From Certhia americana (taxonomy: Eukaryota > Chordata > Aves > Passeriformes > Certhiidae), in contig CM031879.1 of NCBI GenBank assembly GCA_018697195.1, positions 31,756,031-31,820,030 on the forward strand: a DNA stretch of 64,000 nt, written 5' to 3'. The first letter of the stretch is position 1. Each line of letters begins with the position of its first letter. The position numbers were made by a program, and so were the translations under genes. Shown piece after piece: positions 25,801-39,149 of this stretch. Below the pieces are notes generated by a model. The model saw nothing but the letters and a program-made list of their open reading frames with translations, was not told the origin of the DNA and made no database searches.

Positions 25801-28731
25801 GCAGATCCAACACTTGTGAATCAGAGGTGTCACTTTCTAAGCCCTGAAAACATCTTTTAACTCAGTAAACACAAAGTTTAGCAAGTTGAAGTATTAGTAT
25901 CTACAGTGTGTCAAAATGGTTCCAAAAGCATCACATCCACAACAGTTAAAGAAGTTAAAGGGGTGCTTGGGAAATTTCTTGTTATTCCTGAACACCTCAG
26001 TTCTTCTGGTCAGGGTGGCCTAAGCGAGCAGGTACTCACAGGACTGGACCTTACTGGATTTATATGTCCAGCCACCTTTCTCACTCAGTCTGGCTGAAGC
26101 AGGAAAAGCAATGCCTTTGAAAACTGGCACTTGCAGTGATTCAGCTGCCACAAGCTGGAGCACTCAATGTGACATGAGTGGGCACAGCTCCCAGTGTGTC
26201 AGTGGTGTGTGCCTCTAATGCTGGCTGAGGGACTGAGACCTGCTTCTAGGCTTGCATAGCTAAGCTTCTTCCATTTAAGGGAGCAAGCATAGCATGTGCT
26301 GTACTCCAGATCCCAAGTCCAGTGGAAACCTAGCTGGCAATAAGCAAGCACTGCCAAGGAGCTCCTGACATGAAGCACTACAATAGCAAAGGTCTTGAAT
26401 GACTAAAATTCTTGAAAGCCTTGGTCAGTATCAGAGACAGTTTCCAACTGGGCAAAGTACAATATTTTCCTTCTGCTTTTTATGAATGGCTGGATAGGGT
26501 TATGCTGGAGTCAGAGTCCCCTGTGGAAGCCATTCATAAAAATAACAAAACAAAACAAACACATACAAAAAAACTTTCAAGGTCCAGTCCAAAGCCACTG
26601 GGTGCCAGAGGCTGGGAAAACATGCTGGCAGCTCAAGCCCCAGCTATCACTGAAAGTATTCAAGGGGCTTTTTGGTGGTCTGAAAAGTATGAACTGCTGT
26701 GTAGAAGGGCAGCTGGTAGAATTACTGTGACACATACTAGGCAGAAAGCCAGAGCTGGCCTTGTTTCAGACATTGTCCTTCCTCTCATTGAAGTATCAGG
26801 ACCTAATTCATGGAAAATATGGTGAGTTGGCAGCTCTTTCAGAATATTTCATTGAGCTCCAGTGAGTGAGAGTCACATGAACATAAAGTGCACGGCCAAA
26901 AATATATGGGGATTTCTGAGCTGGAGAAAACAGACAGTCTCTAAAAATGTCTGTGGATTTCATGTGGTTTGGGAGTAGACACATGTACAGGTGTAATCAA
27001 CAGGCAAAAAAAAAAAAGAGAATATTAAGTGAAAAAACACTATTGGCAGATTACAGAAGAGCACAATGACTTCTGTAATTATAAGAGATTCCTTTAAAAC
27101 AAATAATTCCTTTGTCCAAGGGCAGCAAACGTCCATTAATGAGTTCAGGACCTGCAGTCCACCTGGAGAAGGCATCAATAAAATATGTGCCTTGACAGTA
27201 GCTTCTCCATTGCAAGGGAATTTAATGGAAAAGGAAAGGGTCCACCCTGAAGTTTAAAGACAGAGCCAGTCATCACACAGTTTTTTTTCCTCTCATATTT
27301 ATTTGAGAGCAGAACTTGGAGCCTGTTGCATACAAAAATATAAGAGCAGTAGGATTCCACTGTGTTGGAAAAAGCTGAAAATAAACAAAGCATCTCTTGT
27401 TAGAATGGGACACTTGTGGTGGGCAGCCTGAATTTAATCAGTTACATTTAATTTACATTTTCATTGATCCTTCCCACTGAAATATTGCTCTGAGAAGCCA
27501 GTTACACTAAACTGCTTATTCAGAAATATTCCAGTTATTTCCTACTACACTGTCATGAAAATTAGGGTTTTGGCTATGCAGAGGGATGGCATGTTGGCTT
27601 CTGCCCAAGCAAGGCACTAAAATCATGGCTGGGATTAGGAAAAAGCCGGAAGGAAGGGCAGGAAGAAAATCATTGGGTGTGATTCATAGAGTTTAAAAAC
27701 AGAATGTCTGGGGGAGGGGGGCAGACAGCAACTTTGTCCCACTGAAGTAAGAAAAGCCCTTTTGTCCTTTCTGTGTCAGGATTTCATCCTTTATCTGTGG
27801 TCTTATTGTTCCATGCTGCTCCTAGCACCCATAAGCATAATTCCATCATCTGGGCAATGCTGGTGTATTTTAAGCACGTCTGTATTTGTTCCTTAATTGG
27901 TACTCCTCTTCTACCAGGCGGGGATGAAGCACACCAGCACTTTGGTGGGTCTTCTGACTCATGTGTGGGTGGTGTTTCCCAGTCCTGGGTGGGACCAGCC
28001 AGGAGAGAGATTTGCTGAGAATCCATAGTGGTGCCACCAGGTCCTGCATTGGCAGGTGGATACACTCAACCTGGCCAATGATGGACATCCCCCTAATCAC
28101 ATCAAGAGGCTTGCAAGGGTCAGCACAGCATCACCTTCACACAGCTGAAGGTCTCAAACCAGAACTTCCAAGGGCTAGAACCACTGTCCATCCCAGTCTC
28201 CTTGGCTTTGGCAAGGGTGGCGTTGTTCAAGTGGGAAGCCGTGGCTCAGGAATGGGATTCTGTATCCTTCACTTCTCTGCCTGAGTTTTGACCCTGCTTG
28301 TGATGAATAGGAGGGCTTCCCCACAGCAGGACACTCCAGTCACAGCTGAGAGTGTCATAAGATAGCAACAGCAGTAGAGACAACTAAATCTAGTTATAAA
28401 AACAGGTCACTCTCATGGTCTGATAAGTTAAGGCAGCAGAACCATAAAAGAGCTGAAAGACATAACATACTAACTTAGATTTCACATTGGTTTTAATTGT
28501 ACAAACTTAACATACTCCATCCACAGTAATATGAACTACTTCAGAGCAAAGTTGTAGAAAGGTGCAGGAGAGCCTGGAGATGTGGGTATGTTCATCTCTC
28601 CATTTCTGACTGTGGGCTTTTCCTGTGTTTTATTTCTATTGCTGAAAATATTTTTCCTAGCATTCGTAAAATCACAGTTAAGTGTTCTCACTTTATTTTG
28701 TTTCTCACTGTGCCTTTGTTTTACTTTTCAG

Positions 28732-28764
28732 CCTCAACAAGTGGTTCAAAAGAAGCCTGCTCAG
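28732..28764 (+). CDS. HMGA2: HMGA2 coding exon 4 (high mobility group AT-hook 2)
   Basis: This 33-nt exon encodes PQQVVQKKPAQ, the linker between the third AT-hook and the acidic tail of HMGA2. As I remember the human protein, the residues are identical. The exon starts after ttttcag (28725-28731) and ends at the consensus donor gtaagc (28765). Both junctions fall between codons (phase 0), which agrees with the tiny 33-bp exon 4 known in mammals. HMGA2 is a nuclear architectural protein that bends AT-rich DNA and promotes growth, proliferation and stem-cell self-renewal. Exon 3, carrying the third AT-hook, is upstream of the window. Exon 5 is 19.7 kb downstream at 48428. The exon is too small for gene finders to call alone; its identity rests on the peptide, the splice sites and the matching downstream exon. 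Confidence 0.96.
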
Positions 28765-31700
28765 GTAAGCAAAACTAATTTAAATTACTTAGACTCCTTT
28801 AAGTGAAATAATTTTTCAGTATTTCAACTGGCCTCTTTTACTGTAAAGAAAGAAGGGAAATGCATCAATTGTGTGAGCTGGAAGAAGGCTATTGGCTTGC
28901 TGGACACAACCACTAGAACAATTCATGCGGTGGCCCTTGGGAAAGAGAGGATGAAGCAGTGGACAGTGCCTGCTCAGAATTGTCCTCTTGCTGCATTGGT
29001 CACCTTGCAGTGATAATGCAGACACACATGCACACTTCCATGGTGTCAATCCAGCATGTAATAAATATCTTTGTGTGTCCTGAATGTGCATAGGTCGGAA
29101 CTGCATTACAGCAAGGAGCAGCATATACATAAAACCCATCTCTCTACTTTTCTAAAGTGTTGCATATAGATAAAGTCTTATAAAATAAGGGCTTTGTTCC
29201 CCTTGTAAAATTATGGCTCAGTCCTGCTACTTAGGCTAAGTAGAAGGGAACTATGGGAGGGTGACTCAGCTGGAATAAGGGTAGAGAGATGTGAGAGATG
29301 TGCTGTGTGATTGCCACATGTCCACATCGTGGTGTGTGGTGGTTGGTTGACTTGAGCTTGTTGTGCCTTATAACTATGTACACAGATAACCAGCTAACTG
29401 CTTTAAAAGGCCTGGTTTTTGCAATAAAGAGGCTCTCCTTTGCACCTGTCTGGAGACTCTGTGTCACTGCATCGTCACACTAAAGGATTCTCTAAATCCA
29501 CAAAATATAATAGGCTGAACTTGGTAATTAGACTGGATCCGTTAGACTAACACACAGGAACTTTTTGGATAGTATTATTTTTTAACACTTTGAAAAAATG
29601 CAAGCCGCAAGGTGTCATGAAACCAATCAAGCACTGCAGTTACAATCCACTTCATTTTCTTCTCCCAGCCTGCCCTGTGTTAAAACCCGTAAGAACCTAA
29701 ATCTAGCACTTTGTTACATGTGCACCAACAGAGAAAAACCTCTGGGCGTGGGAGCAAGTCCATCACTGCTCAGCAGAGTCCATGGGCTGTGCTGTTGTAC
29801 CTCATGTAGATGAATGATTACTGAGCCAAGAGCATAAAGAGCATTGCTCTTCTGGAAAGAGATCTTCTTTTAGAAAGTAGTAATACTTTCATTTTTCCAC
29901 CTTATGGGTCTAATACATTATTACACAGTGTACGTTGTCATAATATCAACTGCAATCTGAATTATGAGCCGTTGCATATGAAACAGAAAGTATCCTAGCC
30001 ATGAGCTGAAGGGATAAAATGATGTAACTCTCCAAAGCATGTGCAGGAATCAGATTTCTACCAAAAAAAATCAATATAGTTGCAGCAATGATGCATCCGT
30101 GGCATAGCTAATAATATTAATGTCTCTGAATGGTGGAGGTAATGCACAGGAAGAATGTAGCAGTACTTTCAAGTAAGATTAAGTTTTGCAAGAAGAGGTG
30201 ATGTCTTGTTAGGCCAGCTTATGCAAAAAACACAGCCTAAGTCCATAGCAGGTTACTGTGTATGATCTGACTACACCACACAATTCAGAACACACCAAGC
30301 TGTTTTAATAGAAGATATTTCCTGTTTGTGACTTGCTTATATCCTTCAAATGTTACTGCTACAATCAGGCTATTCCTACTACAGCATGGTAGTAAATCTG
30401 CCAGTGGGCACAAAGCCAGCTATCTCCTCTGTGGCACCTGAGAGACAGGGAGGCTAAACCCTGCTGCAGAGAGGAGACCAAATCCAGGAGGCAGAGACTC
30501 CTGGGAGGCTCTTAACGTTGCCTTTTCCTCTGGTACTCATCAGAGCTCAATCCTACCGAGGTCAGCAGGAAGAAGGGGTCTCAAGCTGATGGCTCTAGCC
30601 TAGCCTAGCAGAAACCATTGCTGCCAATGGCCTTGTAGTGCTGCCAGGTTTCCAAGCTCCCAGGCACTGACTCCTGCAAGTGTTTTGTTTGCACCATAAC
30701 CATGTGCAACTCTGTGTGCAAGAGAGAAAGAAATACCTGGAACTGAAGCTGGGTTGAGGTGTAGGAGGACAAAGAGGGCACCTGGACTCTGTTGTTTTGT
30801 AGCAGAACAGAGTAATGACAGATTTAATTGATGCAAAAATGATGTAGGCATTTGAATTGAAGCCCCACTATCTGAACAGGCCCCACTCTCAGACTTACAG
30901 TACCACACCATTGCAGTTTTGCTGTTGTAGGTGCATGGCAAAGACCAAAAATTTATCACTGTGAGCAAATGCTCATGACAGTGTCTTCCTGTAGCTGAAA
31001 GAAGGAGAGGTAAAACTGTAATTCCTGGGATGATCAAGAACTGCTGGGTTTCACTCAGGTCTGGTTGCCTTTCTCTGATTTCTTTTTATAGTACCTGATT
31101 TCCCTTTAAAGTAGGGAGGTACAGACTCAGAATTAACAGCAAGAACATGAGCTCATGCAGGCTTTCTAATCTGCGCTGTCTAAGGAAATAGTGATAAATT
31201 ATATAAACATGGGGACTACATGGAAGTTCATGGAGGATAATGTAAATCTTATACTACATTCAGAGGAATCTCTTCCTTTTCCATCTGTTTCCTTCCAAAT
31301 ATCCTCCCAGATGGCTTTACCATGTGGCAGTCTGGATTAAGTTAGAAATGTATACTTTCTTCATTGGTGGGGACTGTGAGAGGTTACAGTCAAGAGCTGC
31401 TGGTTGATGGTGAGCCTGCCTTGGTAAAAGTGGAAGAAACTTGCTCAGGCTTGGTCCCTGAGTGGTCTCCTGTGTTTTGAATTTTATATGTATTCTCAAA
31501 GATATCTATGAGTGTTAGTTTACGTCACTCTTACTCTTGTACTTGCTGCTAGCAAGTATGTCTCTTGGATTTGTGTCACTTTTAAAAGTACAGAAGCAGT
31601 AGGACCAGATAAAATTCTCATTTTGCAAATAACAGCTCTGTTCCCATCACCATTTCCCAGATTTTAAGTATCGTGCAGGGCTCTGCCATGCTCTATATCT

Positions 31701-32380
31701 CTTTATGGACATCAGCTGTCCAGTTTAGGGCCATACAGATGTTTATGTAAATTTATGCAATATTTTAAAAGTTTGCCAGAGCTCTGAGGATTTACCATCA
31801 CACAGACAGTAAATAGCAGCAGTAAAACCTACTGGAAATCTACACACACATATCATCAATACAAACTTATGAATACAGTGGTCTGTTCACATCTTTGTGA
31901 TGCTCACTGACGCATACTCTCACATTTCCTTGGGGAAATGAAGAAAAGAGCCAGCATAACTGCGTGACATTGGTAAGTTTAGCACTTTCACATAGATATT
32001 TGCCTAAACCTCAAAACAAGGCTCTTTGCAATCTGCTCTGTCTCTAAAGAATGTACAGCTGGATCTTACAGTCATGACATAGTAATATTTTTACTGAGGT
32101 GTGCAAATTGCAGTTGAAACAGAAATTTCCTCATTTCCTCATTTTTAAGCAATTTGTAGCAGCTGTTCACTCAGTCATATGGGGGAGTTACACTCTTAAT
32201 ATGAAGGAAATAGATGTTTTTAGGAAAACACAATGAAAGCGATCAAAATTTTCTGGAAACAGGACATGTTTTATTTTTATCATTTCTGCAGAGATGACAT
32301 ATCATGAACATAGAACAGCCCTTTGAAAATCTTATCTCTCTTAAAAATCTCAGATCTTGGAAATCCTTTGTATCTGAGTC

Positions 32381-32440
32381 TGAAAGACAGCATACCAGTC
32401 AGAAAGACAGTGTATACATCAGAATGAAAGTGTATCAGTC
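32381..32440. repeat. Tandem repeat, exact period 20, three degenerate units
   Basis: Units begin tgaaagacag..., agaaagacag... and agaatgaaag..., each 20 nt long and each closing on a variant of tatcagtc. More decayed echoes of the unit continue to about 32510. Confidence 0.75.
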
Positions 32441-32709
32441 AGAAGAGTACATGTAAAGTATACATGAACAGTCTATACAAGAAAGTGTACAGAAAACATA
32501 CACTGAAAGAACAAGCAAAGCATACTTCTCTACCTAATGCTAAATGTAGTAGATGTTTTTAAAACAATGTCCAAAAATATCAAATCCAACAAGAATAAAC
32601 ACTAAAAAGAAAAGCGTTATTTTGTATAGGAAGGGAGATCTGGATTTCCTGTATTTTTTCCTGCAACTCATTTCTTAATGTCAGTATCAATAGTTATACA
32701 TGTGAATTT

Positions 32710-32730
32710 TATATATATATATATATATAT
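32710..32730. repeat. (TA)n microsatellite, about 10 units
   Basis: An uninterrupted TA dinucleotide run is followed by gtatatg. It is probably length-variable. Confidence 0.95.
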
Positions 32731-35700
32731 GTATATGCCTCAAGTTGCATCTATTGCATATGTCTACTCAATGTAGGACACAGTAAACGCTGGAAGCATC
32801 ACACAGGCTCCACAGCCCAGGAGCTAGTGGTTCACACATCGGTGTACAGGCACAAAGTTGCAGATGTGAGCAGAGCTGAGTCTGGGGCACATGATGGTTG
32901 TGTGGCAGGGCTGACGTGCTGGCACACCCTGGCCAGTAGGCCCAGGGTGCACATATTTCATCATCTCTCTGCCATGCAATGAATCTGCACTTCCACAAGC
33001 TTCAGGCATTCTGTGTATGTGCTAGCCACCGTATGTTAATTCATCTTTTTCCCTTCTGGGAAATGGCAGACAGAAATGTGGTAGGAATACTTAAGAAATC
33101 CACTTCCACAGGTTGAAAAGAAGCTTCCAGTGTCACAGACAGGATGGCAAATCCAAGCACATACATATCCAAGAGAATGAGTGCCATTGTCCAGTCTGTG
33201 TCCTGCGAACTCAGGAATACTGCAGCCTTATTCAACTGAGCCTTGACTGTAGAAATACTGAATAATCTCTGCCCTGGAAGTTTACCTAGTGCCCTGGGGT
33301 TTCATTGCTATTTCCACTTCATTCAGCAAGCTATGTTGTGTCTCATGGACTTTTTTTGTGCTTATTGATATGGAGAGTCAGAACGTTCCCAGGGGAACTC
33401 CTGAAAACTCAGACCCTGGAGAGGTAAAACTTTCTTTTCCAATAACACATGGAATTTTGTACTTTAGCACAGGATTAATGCGTATGTGTTACACAGGCCA
33501 CTCCAGTAACATCCTCTAATGTACTGTAGGCTCTTGGTACCATGTGAACACATGCTGAGCAAACATATATTGTGGCTCTTGGGAAATAAGAAAAGTTTCT
33601 AGCTTTCTTCATGGATGCAGTAGATGAAATTTCATGGAGGGTGCTGGGCTTTAATCCTTACCTTCTTTCTCTTTTCAAGGTAAAATGGTGGCAACTGATG
33701 TTGCAAAATTGGTGTGGTTTCCAAAAGAAGACTTATTCAGTCTTCCCTTTTCTTTCAAGATGGGTTTATTGTGACCGGGAGACACTGAATAATTAGTCTG
33801 ATGATTTAAAAAAAAAAAAGGCTGGTTTTTGAAATAAAATAAGAAAAAGAATCTGGGAAAAATATAGAAGTTGCAATTACTGCTTCAATGAACAGTTGAA
33901 GCACTAACCTGGGCTGAAGAATAATGGCTAGAAGGGGAGGTCAGGTATTTCTCACAGTAAATATTTTCTTACTTACTTACATGATATAGCTTCTGAATAG
34001 ACTCTGAATAATGTAATTCAATGATGCCATGCCTGAATGCCCACATCAGTGTAAGACTGAGGTACCCAAGGTTTTAAATATTCATGATTGTCATTTACTA
34101 CATAGCTATGATAGAGGAGCATTTTTGAGATGGTTGCTTCCAGAAATCTGATTGTAAATAAATTAAATAAATTGAGATATTGTATGACCAGAAAGAAGGG
34201 AAGAAAAGGGATTAAAAAAAACCCCTTCAAGACAGAAGTATATTCAAGCATTCAGTCACTTTTAAAGAGTAAAAAATCGGAAATATCTCAGCAGCAGTCA
34301 CATTTCCTATCCTAGCAAGTTCTCCAGGCTACCAGGAGAGAAGTGTTCCTAGTGCTGCTCCCTGAACCTGAGACACAGTGCAGCTCAGGATTCGAAGGTC
34401 AAAGAGCCTGAGTGATCAAGCAGGAGAAACATGATTTGATTTGATTGAGTCCACAGATCTGTTAAGTTCAGATGCATAATTCTGTCAGTAAATGCTGACT
34501 GAGTTATACATCCCCTTGCTTAATGCACCTGTGGTCCACAAGGCAGGCTAGGGTGCCTGTCACTGTGCCCCATGCACTGCCTGAGGAACAGAGGTGTTCC
34601 AGTCAGCACTTCCTTTGAAACCATTATTTCTGAGCACTGTGCTGTGTAAATTGCATTTTGGGCAAGTCTCAGAATATCTTAATTCCCCTTCCACTAAAAC
34701 TGAGGTGCTGATGTTTCATTCTTGCATGAGGGATTTATCAAAGTGCACACACTTATAATCTGATGTGACAAAAAAGGAATCAGAGTTAGAAAGATTATTT
34801 TTCTTCATGGCTTGTGAAGGTTTGGGAATGGCTAGGATCCCCATGGCTAGGGGATTTAGTTTTGCTTACTGCAGTGTGCCACTTCAAGATGTCATGTCCT
34901 TGTCAGCCAGTTTATGCATCAGTCAAAGAGCAGGAGTGCTGTGACATAGTTCAACGTAGGAGGAGCCTTCACCTCTGAACAAGAACAGTAATGGATTCCT
35001 GACAGCTCAAACACACAACATTTATTTCCCTGAGGCAAACTCTAGGGCAGGAGGCAGCTTTCTGAATGCAGCACGTGTCACACATTTGCCCATTCAACAC
35101 AGGCATGCTGTCAGGTCTTTTCCAGTGTGCTGGGCAAGACCTGACCCTAAAAGCAGGGATGTAAAACCTCAGGGTCTACAGCTGTTGAGCCACTCCTTGC
35201 AGAGCACAGGGAGTGGGTGTTGCAGTTGGTGGTAAAAGGCTCAAGGATGAAGGGGTGAGCTAAAAGATTTCCCTAAGCCAGCAATGCTCCACTTCAGCAT
35301 CTTCCCACTTCTTCCCTCCCCTCTCCTTCCTTGTGAAAGAATCCTGAGGTGGGCCCACATCATCTGTGGGCAGAGTGGCTTTGTGTTTGACCCCATGGCT
35401 GTGGCCACAAAAGGTGTTTAGGGGGGTACTCCGTCCAGTTCAGAACTTGGCTCTGATTTGACACGAACTGAAGTCTCACTAAAATAGCCAGAAGAGAAGG
35501 GGTTGTGGTGTGTACTTGGGAAACACCATTGAGGAACGTGGCTGGGCAGTGTTTAAAAAAGTGCCAGTCAAGAGTAAATTAAACAGTGCTACTTTTGCAT
35601 ACACATGCTACATATTTTGGCTGAGATTTTCAAGTGTAGCAAGAGTCAGTGCTGCTAACACTTGGGTATCTTACTTCATACAAGACATGCAAGACATACA

Positions 35701-38700
35701 AGATTCTCAGCAGCACATGGCTACTCCCTGAAAATAAGGATTATTTTAAGATATTTCCTGAGTAATACTCAGAAAGCTGAAACTACCACCATGATCACTC
35801 TGTGGACTTACAGTAATAAAAATAATCAAAATGCTAATTGGCAAAGATGAGGTACAGAAGGCTTCATAGGAGGAAAATGCTCTTTGGTGAGAGCTTGGTT
35901 TCTGAGCTTCTCATAAAGGGCTCTGCATTTTCAACGGTCAGCATTGTTGTTCCTCCACATCCAGCTGAAGCCACCGAAAGATGCCCTATTTATTCCCTGA
36001 CTTAAATATTATTAACAGATACTCCAGGGTTGTATCCCTGCTCATTTGTTGCACTGAAAAACATGGGAAACAAACCTATGTAACCATTCTTGGAAATTGC
36101 TCTATCTTTGCTGTGCCAATTCAGGAGCATATGAATTCTGTCACAAATTTTATTTTAAAGATTAAGTATGCTGCAATGGATGTGTAATAAGGTAAGTGCG
36201 AATAAAATCAAAGTTAAGGTCAATGAAAATATTGGTTTTGTCTGTTAAATAATTTGCTCAGAGAGATGGTTACAGTCTTCTCATACTAACGCTAATAAAG
36301 TTTGGCTAGGAAAAAGAGGCGTATACTCAGCCCTTATTAACATATTTAAACATATTATGGAAGGAAGGAGTAAGAAGGCAACATGGGGTTTTTCCTGGGT
36401 TTCTCCTGACATCTGGGAAGTTTTATAAGGTCCACTTGTCATCCAAAATAACAGTCTTGGAATAGAAGAAAAATGAGAATTTTTCAGCTACTCTGACTGT
36501 ACTCTGTGTGCCATTTGTGGTATTTTTTGAATTTAGTTCCTTGAAATCAGTGCTGCCATGCTACCCCAGCATGACATCGGGCCTCTCTGGGTAGTCCCTC
36601 AGCTTGTGACACCTGTGCCAAACATTAAGGCTAGGGTGGACAGACTGAGCCTATGAGCTTGCCTCGTCCTTTGCAGTTCAGAGAGGACAACTCAGGTGAA
36701 GGAGTCATAGTCAGTGTGAAACAATTGTGATAGACACTTTAAAACCATTTTTCTTGGTGGAGTTCTGTTCTATATCACTTCCATTGATGCTGTCACTGTA
36801 CTGTTCCTTAGTGCTGAGATGGAGTGAAGTAACTCAGATGACAAACACAGTCCACAACAGGCAGGGGGCAGTTTGGGAGCCCATTCTGAGCTCATGGTCA
36901 TTGATTGCTCATTGGATATTGTAGGCATGGGACTATGGGGACAGTAGACAATAAGAAGTATAGGAGCACCCATACCTTGTGGTAGACTATGCAGTGAGAA
37001 TTATGGTCCTAGGCACTTCATGTTGAAGGCTACACAAAGAAGTATGTAGGTGGTTTTCTGACATCAACATCGTGCCAAACAGTGCGTGAAGGATCTAAAT
37101 CTTTGCGCAGCCTAGTGTTTGTAAGCATCTTGAGTTCACCCTTACAGGACCTAAATAAATAAATGGGCTTTTCTCACACTGAGGAAGGAAAAAGACCTTC
37201 CAAACCACTGCCTGACTGTTGGGCATTGTAGCACGCACATTATCATAGCAAACTATCTCATGGATCCTTTTTCATTGGGATCACAATGCAAGAAATGTTA
37301 AATTTTTTTGTGAAGTCTGCTCCAGCAGATGGTGAGCATCACTGTGGTGAAGTCCTGCTGCTGATCCCACTGTAAAGCATTTCTGGAAATTCCAGTGTTT
37401 TCAGAAAATGTTGGCTGAAATCTCTCTTTAGAAATGACTAATGATTATATTTGAGAGGGATATAATATTGCCAGTGTAGTTCTTGCTTTGCCTCTGCTCT
37501 GTCAGTGTAGTCACATTATTCAGGGCCGATCTCTGATCTCAGGTTTGAAGAGTTATTTGCCACACAACAACCATGGGAAAAGAGAAGGAGAGAAATAAAA
37601 AAAAAAGAATCACCCACATTCTACTTGAATTCAGATCTCAGATTTCCCACATCCTGGTATTTAATTTCTCACAGAGTTACCAATGGTTGATCTCACGGCA
37701 GGATTAGTGGGAAGAAAAATGAGAGCTCCATTGAAACCAGACTTGAGTCTGGAAGGAAGGAACATGTGAGCTCTAGGACCCCGGAGATATCAGATTCAGG
37801 GTAGTGAATGGTTTCCACCCCCTCCCATTCTCAGGCTTATTTTGAATCAAATTCTGGAAACTGAAATCAGAACAGCAAAGACACGGTTACAGTAAGTTAG
37901 AGGACTCACACATCACTTCAATAGTCTCCTGAGAACTGTATTGTATAGTGAGGCATTAACTGTAATTTATATTAGTATTTTTTTATGTTTAGAAAGAGGA
38001 GAATAGATTAACATTGAGCTATAAATTGCAGTAAATCTCTCTCAGTTGTAAAATAAACATGTTTTGAACACACGTTTCCACCAGGATACCTTCTCTGATT
38101 CGATTATAGAATGTATATGGGTTCAATTGGAAAAGAAGTTCCCATAAAAGGTTCTATAATCAAAAAGAAATTATCATTATCTATTGAATTGGAGACCCTC
38201 ACTCACTTTGGATCAGGTTACCTTGCTTTGAGAAATAGAGCTTTGTCCTGTGGATTGCTGCATAGATAGATCTAGAAAAGTCGGGTTGTTGCTCTACACT
38301 GAGGAGGACGAAACTTTCTCACACTTTCCACCAGATTGTGTGAGACATTCAAGATGAAAAAACCTTTAAATGCATCACTCTAAGTCCTTTAGGAGTTGAA
38401 CATATTAAGATGACAAGAAGAGTATGTCATTAAATCATAACTACCCCTTTTGGATTACCTGGTATTTGTAGATTTATTGGCAAGGTGGCTTGAATTAGGG
38501 ATATATTTTTAGCCTGCAGCATTACATAATAAAATAGCAGCTGAATTCTTGCAGTAAAAAAGGGATGGGATGGGGGGAGTTTATTAAAACCAACACAAAC
38601 CTCTCTGATTTTGCTTTTTCGTCTGCACAAAGAGGTGCTCCACAGTTACACAGTCAGTAAAGTTTGCAAGAGAATCTTTCCATTGCCCCATTGTGCTCAG

Positions 38701-38915
38701 GAGCTGTCGCCTGCCTTTCACTGCAGACCTGCTGTTTAGTCTGAAACTGAAAATTAAACCCAGGACTTCAGCTCTCAAAGTTAAATACTCTGCATTGCTG
38801 GAAGCACGCAGCCTTGCCAGTGTCTGTGTGGCAAAATCCGTGATCAAAATCTTCAGACATTTTTTAAAGCATTTTACAAGTCTGTTAAGCTTTATTGTTT
38901 TGTTTTGATTTGGTT

Positions 38916-38936
38916 GGGGGTTTGGGAGGGAGGGGG
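38916..38936 (+). other. G-quadruplex motif in intron 4
   Basis: Four G-runs on the + strand, of 5, 3, 3 and 5 G, are separated by loops TTT, A and A. This meets the classical G3+N1-7 rule with short loops, which favour stability. Being on the sense strand, it could form in the pre-mRNA as well as in DNA. It lies about 215 bp upstream of the CpG-rich block. Confidence 0.75.
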
Positions 38937-39149
38937 ATGGTTTGTTAAAAATAATTTTCTGAATTATGCTGGAAAGTCTCATGTGAACTGTGCTGAACCA
39001 GCTCAGGGAGCCTGGCTCACTATCTTCAAGAAATATGTTTCTCATTTTGGAGGGCTTTTCTGAGAATGGTCAGGGCAAGGTAGAGCCCTGTACGTTAAAC
39101 TTGCTCCTTCAGAAACAAAAAGAAACCAAAACAAGGGATGAGAAAAACC

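Larger units (their letters stand above)
1..28731 (+). other. HMGA2: HMGA2 intron 3, distal part (intron continues upstream of the window)
   Basis: This is non-coding DNA that ends in a good 3' splice site: a T-rich tract followed by ttttcag at 28725-28731, directly before exon 4. HMGA2 intron 3 is known to be very large in vertebrates, so finding no exon 3 in 28.7 kb is expected. I see no exon of another gene here. The open reading frames, up to 172 codons, have lengths expected by chance in this much DNA. The stretch contains one songbird LTR, several decayed fold-back repeats and small simple repeats, all listed separately. The rest shows no recognisable feature. Intron assignment follows from the exon identification and is strong; regulatory content is unknown. 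Confidence 0.85.

Noticed and set aside
26412..26825. 137-codon open frame on the + strand
   Set aside because: No family resemblance, non-ATG start and no splice context; treated as chance.
27710..27722. G5-A-G6 run as a quadruplex
   Set aside because: Only two G-runs are present nearby, which is not enough for an intramolecular quadruplex.
28582..28806. 74-codon open frame covering HMGA2 exon 4
   Set aside because: Its N-terminal part is intron translated through the polypyrimidine tract. Only the 33 nt between the splice sites are coding.
38584..39045. 153-codon open frame on the minus strand near the CpG block
   Set aside because: Low-complexity Pro/Asn/Gln patch derived from the G-rich motif on the other strand; no recognisable protein.
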